Assembly (NCBI RefSeq): GCF_037055325.1 | Contig: NZ_CP146373.1 | Location: 868,001 to 932,000 of the forward strand | Reading direction: 5' to 3' | Origin: Arachnia propionica | GTDB taxonomy: Bacteria > Actinomycetota > Actinomycetes > Propionibacteriales > Propionibacteriaceae | DNA: 64,000 nucleotides | Shown: positions 15,720-23,923 of the stretch, one piece after another | Layout of the letters: each line of letters begins with the position of its first letter | How positions within the stretch are numbered: position 1 is the stretch's first letter | Notes under the pieces: model-generated | What the model was told of the DNA's origin: nothing | The model's input: the letters and a program-made list of their open reading frames with translations, nothing else | The model's database searches: none | Position numbers and translations under genes: made by a program

Positions 15720-16955
15720 ATGTTGCTGAACCGACGAACTCTGATCCTCGCAGGTCTGGCGGTCGCTGCGGTGAGCGGTTGCTCGGTCGAATCCAAGGTG
15801 GAATTCCTGACGGGAACCGCCACATACGTGGCGCAGAATCCAGGCAATCCCCTGGCCAGGGTTGCCGCTACAGCCTCGCAACAGATCGGCTGGCGTCTGC
15901 TCGTGCAGGGCGATCGCACGAAAAACCAGCTGCTTTCCCCGGCCTCGTTGTGTGCAGCCCTGGCCTTGGCCGGTCTCGGGGCCTCGGGAGCCTCCGCGAC
16001 CGCCCTGGACGAGCTGTTCGGGATGAACTCCGAGGACCGGGCGGTCGGTATTAGCGCATTGCGGGCCGGTCTGGCAGACTACGCTTCCTTGCCGGAGAGC
16101 ATCGATGCGAAGAACCCGCCCGAGAAACCGATCATCAATTTGGCGTCCCGTCTCTTGATCTGCAGTGACGTCCAGCCCACGTCTCCTTTCCTGGATGCCA
16201 TCCGGAAACATTTCGACGCCTCGGTGGAGAAGGTGAAGAACTCCGATGCCCAGGCCAGTCTGGATGCCTGGGCCAAGAAGAACACCGCTGGGCTGATCGA
16301 GCAGTCAGGAATAGCGGTGGATCATAATACGGCGCTAGTGGTGCAGGATGCCCTGCTGTTCGCCTCCCGCTGGGAAACGCAGTTCACATCCGACGACGCC
16401 CCGCTCACTTTCACTACTGGGAGCGGGGAGACCGTGGAGAGTAAGGCCCTGTCGGACAGCTTCTTCGTCCGGGTCGCCTCCGGGCAGGGTTGGCAGGCCG
16501 TTCGGCTGCCCTATGACGAAAACCTCGCCATGGATGTCATTCTCCCGGACCGGGGAATCCACCCGTTGACGTGGGACGCTCATGTGTTGCAGGAGACCCA
16601 CGAGAAGCTGAGTGCGGCCCCCGAGGGCAGAGTCAATGTCACCATGCCCCCCGCCGACCTGGCCGCGAAACGCAACCTCAAGGAGGAATTCACCCAGTTG
16701 GGGGTGGACCTCGAGCATCTCGACGGCATCTTCGACGGTGCTGGAGCAAACCAGGCCGTCCAGCAGGTGCGCCTCCAGGTGAATGCGAAGGGCACCGTCG
16801 GCGCAGCCCTGACGGAAGTCGAAATCCCTGTGAGCGCCCCCGTGGACCCGCCGACCGCGCTCGTGATGGACCATCCCTACGTGATGCGGGTGCTGGACGT
16901 CCGCACGGGATGGCCGCTGTTCCTGGCCGTGGTGTCGGATCCCGGGGCGAAATGA
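15720..16955 (+). CDS. lipoprotein serpin (serine protease inhibitor)
   Basis: A 411-residue serpin. A lipoprotein signal ends in the lipobox VSGC (Cys21), so the protein should be anchored on the outer face of the membrane. The serpin core covers about 45-411, with NQLLSPASL near its start and HPYVMRVLDVRTGWPLFLAVVSDP at its end. The reactive-centre hinge KGTVGAALTEVE (357-368) keeps small residues at the inhibitory positions, placing P1 near Ser372. Bacterial serpins are uncommon. The target protease cannot be told; a secreted host or own enzyme is possible. The start has GGAGGAAG. Confidence 0.85.
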   Translation: MLLNRRTLILAGLAVAAVSGCSVESKVEFLTGTATYVAQNPGNPLARVAATASQQIGWRLLVQGDRTKNQLLSPASLCAALALAGLGASGASATALDELFGMNSEDRAVGISALRAGLADYASLPESIDAKNPPEKPIINLASRLLICSDVQPTSPFLDAIRKHFDASVEKVKNSDAQASLDAWAKKNTAGLIEQSGIAVDHNTALVVQDALLFASRWETQFTSDDAPLTFTTGSGETVESKALSDSFFVRVASGQGWQAVRLPYDENLAMDVILPDRGIHPLTWDAHVLQETHEKLSAAPEGRVNVTMPPADLAAKRNLKEEFTQLGVDLEHLDGIFDGAGANQAVQQVRLQVNAKGTVGAALTEVEIPVSAPVDPPTALVMDHPYVMRVLDVRTGWPLFLAVVSDPGAK

Positions 16956-17022
16956 TCCGGTACCGGAACCGTCTGAACCACCCGGCGCTCCGAACCCCAG
17001 CCGGAACCCGTCCCTGCCGTGA

Positions 17023-18132
17023 TCAGTTGCCCTGAGGCTGCTCCCCCAGCCGGGCGGCGGCGGAGGCGATTCGCTCATCCGTGGCAGTGAGGGCGACGCG
17101 GACGTGAGAGCCGCTGAGGGTTCCGTAGAAGTCCCCCGGGGCGGCGAGAATCCCGCGCTGCGCGAGCCACGCGATGGTGTCCCGGCACGGTTCATCACGG
17201 GTAACCCACAGGTACAGCGACCCCTCGGAGTCATCCACCCGGAAGCCTGCGGCCTCCAGGGCAGGGCGAAGCACGGCGCGCCTGGCCAGGTAACGCCGCC
17301 GTTGCTCCTCCACGTGCTCCTGATCTGCTAGCAGGGCTTTCAGGGCGGCCTGGATCGGGCCGGGAACCATCATGCCGAGGTGTTTACGGGCCTGCACCAG
17401 GTCCTGCACCACCACCGGATCACCTGCGACGAACCCGGCACGGTATCCGGCGGCATTCGAGCGCTTCGAGACAGAGTGCACCGCCAGCAGTCCGGAGAGG
17501 TTGCCGTCGTTGACACGCGGATCGAGGACGCTGAGAGTCTCTTTGTCCCAGGCGAACTCTCCGTAACATTCGTCGCTGGCCAGCACGGCCCCCTCGCGGC
17601 GAGCAGACACCACCCAGGCGCGCAGCTGCTCCGGGGAGAGGATGCGACCCGAAGGGTTGGCGGGCGAGTTGATCCAGATCAGCTTGGTTCCTGCCGGGAT
17701 GGCATCGGGATCGTCGCAGGCCACAGGGCTGGTACCTGCCGCCCGGGCACCCACCTCATAGGTCGGATAGGCGATCCCGGGATGGATCACGACATCGCCT
17801 GCCCCCAGGCCGAGGAAGGTGGGCAGCCAACCGACCACTTCCTTCGTGCCGATCACGGGCAGCACGGACTCGTGCCGCAGGCCACGCGCTTTCCATCGGC
17901 GTTGCAGGTAACCGACGATGCCGTCACGAAGCTCCGGGGTACCCCAGACCGTCGGGTACCCGTGGGCATCCGACGCGGCTGCCAGCGCATCCTTAGCGAT
18001 TTCCGGGGTGGGGTCCACCGGCGTTCCAACGGACAGATCAACGATCCCGCCAGGATGCTCTCTGGCCACACGCCTGGCCTCCGTCAAGGAGTCCCAGGGG
18101 AAATCAGGCAATTGTTTTGCCAGGGACATCAT
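17023..18132 (-). CDS. dapC: N-succinyldiaminopimelate aminotransferase DapC
   Basis: A 369-residue class I PLP aminotransferase. Lys223 (HSVSKRSNAAGYR) binds PLP; Asn157 in INSPANPSG, and Asp187 and Tyr190 in SDECYGEF, complete the site. Context supports DapC: it overlaps the ferredoxin gene by 4 bp, the same pair as fdxC-dapC (Rv1177-Rv1178) in M. tuberculosis, and dapD, dapE and dapA are nearby. It would convert N-succinyl-2-amino-6-ketopimelate to succinyl-diaminopimelate with glutamate. It is convergent with the serpin. Confidence 0.9.
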   Translation of the reverse strand: MMSLAKQLPDFPWDSLTEARRVAREHPGGIVDLSVGTPVDPTPEIAKDALAAASDAHGYPTVWGTPELRDGIVGYLQRRWKARGLRHESVLPVIGTKEVVGWLPTFLGLGAGDVVIHPGIAYPTYEVGARAAGTSPVACDDPDAIPAGTKLIWINSPANPSGRILSPEQLRAWVVSARREGAVLASDECYGEFAWDKETLSVLDPRVNDGNLSGLLAVHSVSKRSNAAGYRAGFVAGDPVVVQDLVQARKHLGMMVPGPIQAALKALLADQEHVEEQRRRYLARRAVLRPALEAAGFRVDDSEGSLYLWVTRDEPCRDTIAWLAQRGILAAPGDFYGTLSGSHVRVALTATDERIASAAARLGEQPQGN

Positions 18133-18449
18133 TCGCCCTGCGGGGGAAGCTGCTCCACTGTCGGATGATCCTGGTCAACGGGGCCAAGTCGCGCAGCCCC
18201 GCCGGGTGAACCGAGGTTTTCAAAGAACTGGGCGTTGATGTCGAAGTATTCTTCCTGCTCCTCAGGCAGGTCGTCCTCGTAGTAAATGGCCTCCACTGGA
18301 CACACAGGTTCACACGCCCCGCAGTCCACGCACTCCTCGGGATGAATGTAGAGCATCCGGTTGCCCTCGTAGATGCAATCGACGGGACATTCTTCCACGC
18401 AGGCCCTGTCCTTCACGTCAACGCACGGCAAGGCAATGATGTAGGTCAC
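18129..18449 (-). CDS. fdxA: 7Fe ferredoxin (FdxA/FdxC type)
   Basis: A 106-residue ferredoxin. Its two cysteine clusters (Cys9, Cys17, Cys21, Cys25; then Cys40, Cys43, Cys46, Cys50) fit a [3Fe-4S][4Fe-4S] protein of the actinobacterial seven-iron class, including CPVDCIYEG and CVDCGACEPVCPVEAI. It transfers electrons in the cytosol; the partner is unknown. The GTG at 18449 has AAGGAG upstream, and a TAAGCT hexamer at 18482-18477 could be the -10, giving a leader of about 20 nt. Confidence 0.93.
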   Translation of the reverse strand: MTYIIALPCVDVKDRACVEECPVDCIYEGNRMLYIHPEECVDCGACEPVCPVEAIYYEDDLPEEQEEYFDINAQFFENLGSPGGAARLGPVDQDHPTVEQLPPQGE

Positions 18450-18517
18450 TTCACTCCTTCTGGTTCTTCCGCGAGAAGCTTAGCGCGCGGCACCGGATTC
18501 AGCTGCGTCCCACGGCC

Positions 18518-20254
18518 TCAGGAACCACAGGTGACCTTGTCCCCAGCGGAGTAGGTCCACGAGTAGTCCTCGGTTTTTGCCACCTCTCCGTTCTTGTAGA
18601 ACAACCGCTTCCAGGTGGCCGTGAAGCCCTGAATAGATTCCTGGGGCTCGCAGCCCGGGGTGTTCACGACGCGCTCTCCACCCGAGTAGTAATTGGATTT
18701 CACCGGCTCTGTCGACTCCACTTTGTCCCATGTCGGGCGGGACCAGATCCGGAAGGTGAGGCTTCCCTTGCCACCCGATGTGGATGGGATGTTCACCCCT
18801 TGAATGTAGGCCGGGTAATCGGTGTTGTTCTTGAACTTCATGTCGAAGCTGCCGTAGTAGATGGTGGCTTCACGGCCCGCCGGATAGCGGGGAAAATACA
18901 AGCTGTGGGGTCGGTGCTCGACATCTTCGTAGCCAGCGAAGAAACCGGCGTTGTACATGGTGGTCGCGGCCTGGGAGATGCCACCACCGGATTCCTTGAC
19001 CAGTAGGCCACCATTGATGACGTAGCCATCGGTGAAACCGTTTTCCGGGGTACGGGGTCCTAGGGTGTCGTTGAGGCTGAACGTCTCGCCGGGAAGAAGC
19101 ACCTTGCCGTTGATGAGCTCTGCTGCTCGTCCCAAATTCTTGTTCCGGTAGTCAGCATGGGGGTACTCGGTGGTGAATTCCCCGATCACCTGGGTAGGTT
19201 TGAGGGCTTCCGCCTGCTCGGTGGAGAACTCCGCAGACCCTTCAAGCACTTCAACTGTGGTGGTCCGGGCCTCACCGCTCTGGACCGCGGCCTTGGTGAC
19301 GCCTTCTGCCAAGCCTTTCATGTCGACCTGCTGGCCACCCTCGGCAGGAACCACCTCGATGGTTTCGCCCTTGAGTGTGTAACTGGCATTCTTACCTGTC
19401 ACCAAGCCAAGACCGGCACGGGCCTCGGCGGTCACCTTCAACAGCTGCTCCGGGCTGAGGTGCGGGACCAGCTTGCCGTCCTCGACCAGGAAGGTAGTGA
19501 CCGCTGCGATCTGTTCTGGACTCACCTGGAAACTCTTGTCACGAACCTGCACCGTGACGGGACCAGAAAGCGCTGGAGTCGCGAAACTCGCAACTGCCTC
19601 GTCCACCATTGCTGACGTGACGGCCGGAGGTTGTGCCTTCGTAACGACCGCAACCTCACGGGCACCAGATTTCATGGCGTCGGCGACCACCGTGCTGGTG
19701 GCATCCACGTCCAGGACCACCGCATCGGTGGATTCGGTCCGGCTGATCGCGCCGTCCGCAAAGGCGAGCGTGGCGTCAGTGCCCTCAATCGTGAAGACCG
19801 GGGCATGGGTGGTCAGCGTCTCTTTGAGTTTCTCGGAATCGACACTCTTCGGCAGTTCCGTCGGGCCACCGCCCACCAAGGTCTTGAACACGTCAACCGG
19901 ATTCAGGCTCGCTCCCCCAGCCGCTTTCACGGCACCCGCATAGTCAACGCTCAAGCCGCTGTCCATAGGCGTGAGTTCAACAGTGTGCTCTTTGTCGTCA
20001 GTTATGGTCACAGCCGCCTCGTACCGAGACCCCAACTCGGTGCGCAGCCGCTGCTCTGCTTCGGCAGGATGCAGCCCACCGATCGCCACTCCTTCAACTG
20101 TGGTGTTGGCCGGCACCTTGTCACCAGCCATGAGATAGGCCGCCGCATAGGCGCCTCCCAGCAGCACGACGAGTCCGATGCCACTTCCTATCAACCATTT
20201 CCTGAGCCGCAATGGGGGTTTCTTGCTGGTCAACTCCGGTCCTTCTCTTGTCAC
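18518..20254 (-). CDS. VanW-family protein with repeated peptidoglycan-binding-like domains
   Basis: A 578-residue membrane-anchored protein. One helix (about 20-44) is followed by two beta-rich peptidoglycan-binding-4-like repeats (about 55-190 and 210-340), then a VanW domain (about 355-500, with LPGETFSLNDTLGPRT and GGGISQAATTMYNAGFFAG) and a short C-terminal beta domain. Such proteins sit at the outer face of the wall; their biochemistry is unresolved and the VanW name does not imply vancomycin resistance. The GTG at 20254 is the longest start; TTG at 20233, with AAGGA upstream, is an alternative. Confidence 0.82.
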   Translation of the reverse strand: MTREGPELTSKKPPLRLRKWLIGSGIGLVVLLGGAYAAAYLMAGDKVPANTTVEGVAIGGLHPAEAEQRLRTELGSRYEAAVTITDDKEHTVELTPMDSGLSVDYAGAVKAAGGASLNPVDVFKTLVGGGPTELPKSVDSEKLKETLTTHAPVFTIEGTDATLAFADGAISRTESTDAVVLDVDATSTVVADAMKSGAREVAVVTKAQPPAVTSAMVDEAVASFATPALSGPVTVQVRDKSFQVSPEQIAAVTTFLVEDGKLVPHLSPEQLLKVTAEARAGLGLVTGKNASYTLKGETIEVVPAEGGQQVDMKGLAEGVTKAAVQSGEARTTTVEVLEGSAEFSTEQAEALKPTQVIGEFTTEYPHADYRNKNLGRAAELINGKVLLPGETFSLNDTLGPRTPENGFTDGYVINGGLLVKESGGGISQAATTMYNAGFFAGYEDVEHRPHSLYFPRYPAGREATIYYGSFDMKFKNNTDYPAYIQGVNIPSTSGGKGSLTFRIWSRPTWDKVESTEPVKSNYYSGGERVVNTPGCEPQESIQGFTATWKRLFYKNGEVAKTEDYSWTYSAGDKVTCGS

Positions 20255-20332
20255 TGCTCATGGGGAATGAGCCCGCCCCATGGTACGCGAGTAGGCTGTC
20301 ACGTTGGCCGGGGGTCACAGGAGGGAGACGAC

Positions 20333-21553
20333 GTGGGACTCAGGACACGGCTGAAAGCAACCGGATTGCCCCGTACTGCATGGGTATTGGCAACCACAAC
20401 CTTCCTCATCGCCGTCGGCTTCGGGGTCGTGATCCCGGTACTGAGCCCCTTCGCACGCACCTTCGGGGCCGACAACTTCCAGCTCGGGCTGGTGGTATCC
20501 ATGTTCGCCCTGATGAGGCTGGTTAGCAGCCCGTTCGTCACCCGAATCGGGCAGGCCATTGGGGAACGTAACGCACTCACCCTGGGAATGATCATCGTGG
20601 CCATCACCACTTTCGGGGTGGCGTTGTCCCCCAACCTGTGGTGGATGATAACGGTGCGGGCCCTCGGCGGAATCGGCTCCGCGATGTTCACCATTGCGGC
20701 CATGAACCTGCTGATCTCCACCACACCACAACACGTGAGGGGACGCGCATCAGGCCTGAACCAGGGCGGTTTCCTGCTCGGCAACATGGCCGGCCCCGCC
20801 ATCGGGGGTCTGCTGGGTTCGATCTCCCTACATGCGCCTTTTTATTTCTATTCCGGGATGTTGGTGGTAGCCGGGTTGTTCGCTCTGCTGCTGCTCCCGG
20901 CAAGATGCGACCCTCTGCCGACTGCATCGAAGAAACCTCGGACACTCCGGGAGACGTCACGGGACATCCGCTACCGGGCCGCCTGTCTTCTCGGATTTGC
21001 CCAAGGCTGGCAGTCGATCGGAGTGCGCGCCACCCTGATCCCGGTGATCATCACCGAGACATACGCCTTGGAAACCGGGTGGACTGGTATGGCCTTCGCA
21101 ATCGCGGCGGTGTTCCAGGCCGCGGCGCTGACACCTGCGGGATTGGCAACTGACCGGATCGGTCGCAAACCCGTCATGGTGACGAGCGGATTGGTGTGTG
21201 GCTTGTCGGCCATCGCCATGCCCTTCGCCCCCGGGATCTGGGTGCTCATCCCGCTGCTGTGCATCTACGGGATCGGCGCGGCCATGCAGGGCACCGCGCC
21301 CGCCGCCGCGGTGGGCGACGCCTCAGGTGGACGTGGCGGCACCCCAGTCGCGGCCTACTCCATGATCGTCGACCTAGGGGCGATCATCGGGCCCGTCGCC
21401 GTCGGTGGTCTGGTGGATGTCACCAATTACCAGGTGGGTTTCGCCGTCGGTGGTGCGCTCCTGTTGCTGGGCAGTTTCACCGCTTCCTTCATCCCGCAGA
21501 AACTGGACCGATCCTTCCTGAAACCACCAGTTCCCGAAGATGGTAGCGACTGA
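20333..21553 (+). CDS. major facilitator superfamily transporter
   Basis: A 406-residue polytopic protein with about 12 membrane helices. The loop after helix 2 (RIGQAIGERNAL) and the second-half copy (ATDRIGRKPVMV) show the MFS loop signature. It looks like a drug/H+ antiporter of the DHA1 type; the substrate is unknown. GTG at 20333 has GGAGGGAG 6-12 nt upstream, and TAGGCT at 20292-20297 may be its -10. The much longer open frame from 19631 overlaps the divergent VanW gene and is rejected. It ends 4 bp from the convergent pentapeptide gene. Confidence 0.85.
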   Translation: MGLRTRLKATGLPRTAWVLATTTFLIAVGFGVVIPVLSPFARTFGADNFQLGLVVSMFALMRLVSSPFVTRIGQAIGERNALTLGMIIVAITTFGVALSPNLWWMITVRALGGIGSAMFTIAAMNLLISTTPQHVRGRASGLNQGGFLLGNMAGPAIGGLLGSISLHAPFYFYSGMLVVAGLFALLLLPARCDPLPTASKKPRTLRETSRDIRYRAACLLGFAQGWQSIGVRATLIPVIITETYALETGWTGMAFAIAAVFQAAALTPAGLATDRIGRKPVMVTSGLVCGLSAIAMPFAPGIWVLIPLLCIYGIGAAMQGTAPAAAVGDASGGRGGTPVAAYSMIVDLGAIIGPVAVGGLVDVTNYQVGFAVGGALLLLGSFTASFIPQKLDRSFLKPPVPEDGSD

Positions 21554-21557
21554 GAGG

Positions 21558-22175
21558 TCAGTGCTCGAATTCGATCCCCAGGGCCTTCAGGAGAGGCCAG
21601 GATTCGGACGGGCTCAATTTCAGTCCCTTCGTCCGGTTCTCCCGGGGATCGAACACGTAGCCGAAGGAGCCAACGAGGCTGGCCCCTTCGAGATCGGTCT
21701 GGTTAAATCTAGTCCCCTGCAGATCGCAGTTGTTCATCCCAGCATTCGTGAGCCGAGTCTCGGAAAAATCCGCCTCACGGATCGAACAATCGCTAAAACT
21801 ACACCGCGCCAGCTCCGCACCCACGAACCAACAGAAGTCCATGTTGCAGTGCACGAACTCCAACGGACACGCAGCGAACCTGTTGACATGTGCCAGTGCC
21901 CAGTTGATCCCGGAGAGCTTCGCGCCGGTGAACCTGCACTCCCCCAGGTTGGCATCCGTCAGGTCTGCACCGGAGAAGCTGCAGTCCTCGAAACTGCACT
22001 GGTTGAAGGACGCACCGATCAAAACCGCCTTTTCCAGGTTCACACCCCTGAAAACGCAGTTCTCGAACTCGATACCCCGCAGCCCTCCGCCGGGCAGGCT
22101 TCCCTCGATTGTGGCCTCGATCACCGACCCCGGAGAGGTGCCTGCCAGTTCCGCTAGGGACAGCGCGGGAGCCAT
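21558..22175 (-). CDS. pentapeptide-repeat protein
   Basis: A 205-residue soluble protein. Nearly all of residues 25-170 is made of pentapeptide repeats of the A(D/N)LXX form (FENCVFRGVNLEKAVLIG and similar), expected to fold as a right-handed beta helix. Some members (MfpA, Qnr) protect DNA gyrase by mimicking DNA; the irregular repeats here do not allow that claim. It starts 1 base after the sppA stop, so it is transcribed with sppA. Confidence 0.8.
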   Translation of the reverse strand: MAPALSLAELAGTSPGSVIEATIEGSLPGGGLRGIEFENCVFRGVNLEKAVLIGASFNQCSFEDCSFSGADLTDANLGECRFTGAKLSGINWALAHVNRFAACPLEFVHCNMDFCWFVGAELARCSFSDCSIREADFSETRLTNAGMNNCDLQGTRFNQTDLEGASLVGSFGYVFDPRENRTKGLKLSPSESWPLLKALGIEFEH

Positions 22176-22176
22176 A

Positions 22177-23862
22177 TCAGCGCACTTTGATGCTCAAGGG
22201 CAGGCTCAGTACGCCATGGATCGGGAGCCCGATCAAGTCGGCAGCACGCATCAACAGATCGTCAACCGTCGGAATGGCAACCCGAGCAGACTCAGTGCGA
22301 TGTTCGCTAGAGCGCGCGGGGATGATCCTCTCCAGCACGGAGCCGACACCGATCCTGACCGGCGTGGCCTCCTCGGGGTCGATATCCGCCAATGCGCAGG
22401 CGCGCCGCCAGGCCAAGCTCCAGTCCCCGACATGATCTACCAAACCCCGTTCGCAGGCGTCGGCTCCACTCCACACCCTGCCCTTGGCCAGCGATTCCAG
22501 GTGTTCGTAATCCATGGCACGGTCTTGCGCCGCCAGGGTCGTGAACTGCTGATAGATGCGATCGAGTTCGACATTGAGGCGATCCCAGTCCTCGGAGGAG
22601 AACTCCGTGGCTGAGCTGAGCATCCCTGACGCCGCCCCAATCCGGATCGGTTCTCGCTTCAGTCCCAGTTTCTCGTAGAGCTCACGGGTCACGAACTTGC
22701 CGGCCAGAACGCCGATGGAACCCGTCAGCGTGGTCGCGTAGGCGACTATTTCGTTGCAGGGCATCGAGACGTAGTAGCCGCCCGAGGCAGCCAGAGCACC
22801 CATCCGAGCCACCACGGGACGACCGGACTCGCGTAGCCGCAGGATGCTACGACGGATGAAGTCGGAGGCGACAGCCGACCCACCGGGACTGTCGACCTCG
22901 AACAGCACCGCTTTGATCTGATCGTCACGCAGGACAGCCCGGAAGTGTTCGTCCACCACATCGGCGCCGACGCTAGGGCCTGTGAAGTTTCCGGGACGCC
23001 CCCGACCGGTCTCGATGGGACCACGCAGGCTGACGACCGCAACCTTCGGTCGGTCCCTCCGGAACGCTCTCGCAAGATTGGGGCGTGGCTGGTAGCGAGA
23101 TACGTAGAGCAGATCGTCAGGTTTTGCTGCCCAATCGGCGAGCGCCCTGGCGTAGGCCTCGTCGCGGTAGCCGATCTCGTCGATGAGACCCATTTCCTTG
23201 GCACGTTCCGGCACCACCGGGGAGTCATTGACGGCCTCCCACACGGTTTCTAGCGCCACTCCTCGGCGCCTGGCGATGACCGCCACGGTGTCGTCCACAG
23301 CGGACTGGGCCAGGCGTTGGGTCATCTCCCGGTTGGCTTCGGTGATCTCAGGCGCCGCGAACTGGTCCGCTGCGGTCTTGTACTCGTGACGCTGTCCGAA
23401 CTGCGGGGTGACCCCGGCCTTCTCCAGCAACCCACGGAAGAGGGTGATGTCGACCTCGACGCCGCCGATGCCAAGCCCACCGGTGGGCTGGAGCCAGATG
23501 GTGCGGCATGCTGTGGCGAGCTTGTAGGCGGCCAAGGAGTTGCCGAGTTCCCCGAACGACTCGGCCCACGCCATGGTCGGTCGTCCCGCCCCGAAGGTCT
23601 CGATCAGCTGGGCGATCTCGTCCATCACCGTCATCGGCTGGCCGCAGTCCACGGCGTGAACGATCAGCCCGGCGACACGCTCATCTTTCCCCGCAGCCTC
23701 GAGGTGTTCGCGAAGGTTGCTGACCGCAGTCGCACCCACCACCTGAAGCATCTGCAAGGGGTTCCGCGGAAAGGTCTCCAGCACCCCCCGGGCAAGGTCA
23801 AGTTCGAGCACAATACGCCGGGTGGAGCGTGGCAACTTGTCGAAGAAGGACTTGAGCACCAT
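22177..23862 (-). CDS. sppA: signal peptide peptidase SppA, long form (S49)
   Basis: A 561-residue S49 protease with two S49 domains, as in E. coli SppA. The C-terminal domain carries the nucleophile Ser in ARMGALAASGGYYVSM. The SPGG motif (FEVDSPGGSAVASD) precedes it, and the Lys general base should lie in the N-terminal domain. It cleaves membrane-remnant signal peptides. No N-terminal membrane anchor is obvious, so attachment is unclear. The ATG at 23862 follows TAGGCT by 6 nt. Confidence 0.88.
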   Translation of the reverse strand: MVLKSFFDKLPRSTRRIVLELDLARGVLETFPRNPLQMLQVVGATAVSNLREHLEAAGKDERVAGLIVHAVDCGQPMTVMDEIAQLIETFGAGRPTMAWAESFGELGNSLAAYKLATACRTIWLQPTGGLGIGGVEVDITLFRGLLEKAGVTPQFGQRHEYKTAADQFAAPEITEANREMTQRLAQSAVDDTVAVIARRRGVALETVWEAVNDSPVVPERAKEMGLIDEIGYRDEAYARALADWAAKPDDLLYVSRYQPRPNLARAFRRDRPKVAVVSLRGPIETGRGRPGNFTGPSVGADVVDEHFRAVLRDDQIKAVLFEVDSPGGSAVASDFIRRSILRLRESGRPVVARMGALAASGGYYVSMPCNEIVAYATTLTGSIGVLAGKFVTRELYEKLGLKREPIRIGAASGMLSSATEFSSEDWDRLNVELDRIYQQFTTLAAQDRAMDYEHLESLAKGRVWSGADACERGLVDHVGDWSLAWRRACALADIDPEEATPVRIGVGSVLERIIPARSSEHRTESARVAIPTVDDLLMRAADLIGLPIHGVLSLPLSIKVR

Positions 23863-23874
23863 GTGGCAAGCCTA
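23863..23874 (-). promoter_or_regulatory. leaderless promoter -10 for sppA
   Basis: Minus-strand TAGGCT at 23874-23869, a 6-nt spacer, then ATG at 23862. Confidence 0.45.
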
Positions 23875-23923
23875 CCGACAGCCACCAACACTCCACCCGG
23901 GAAACAGCTCCGGGACAGAGCTC

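Noticed and set aside
18518-20254. Vancomycin resistance gene
   Set aside because: VanW domains are widespread in wall proteins; no VanH, VanA, VanX or VanRS genes are present.
19631-20332. Long N-terminal part of the MFS frame
   Set aside because: It is antisense to the VanW gene; a strong ribosome-binding site precedes GTG 20333, where MFS homology starts.
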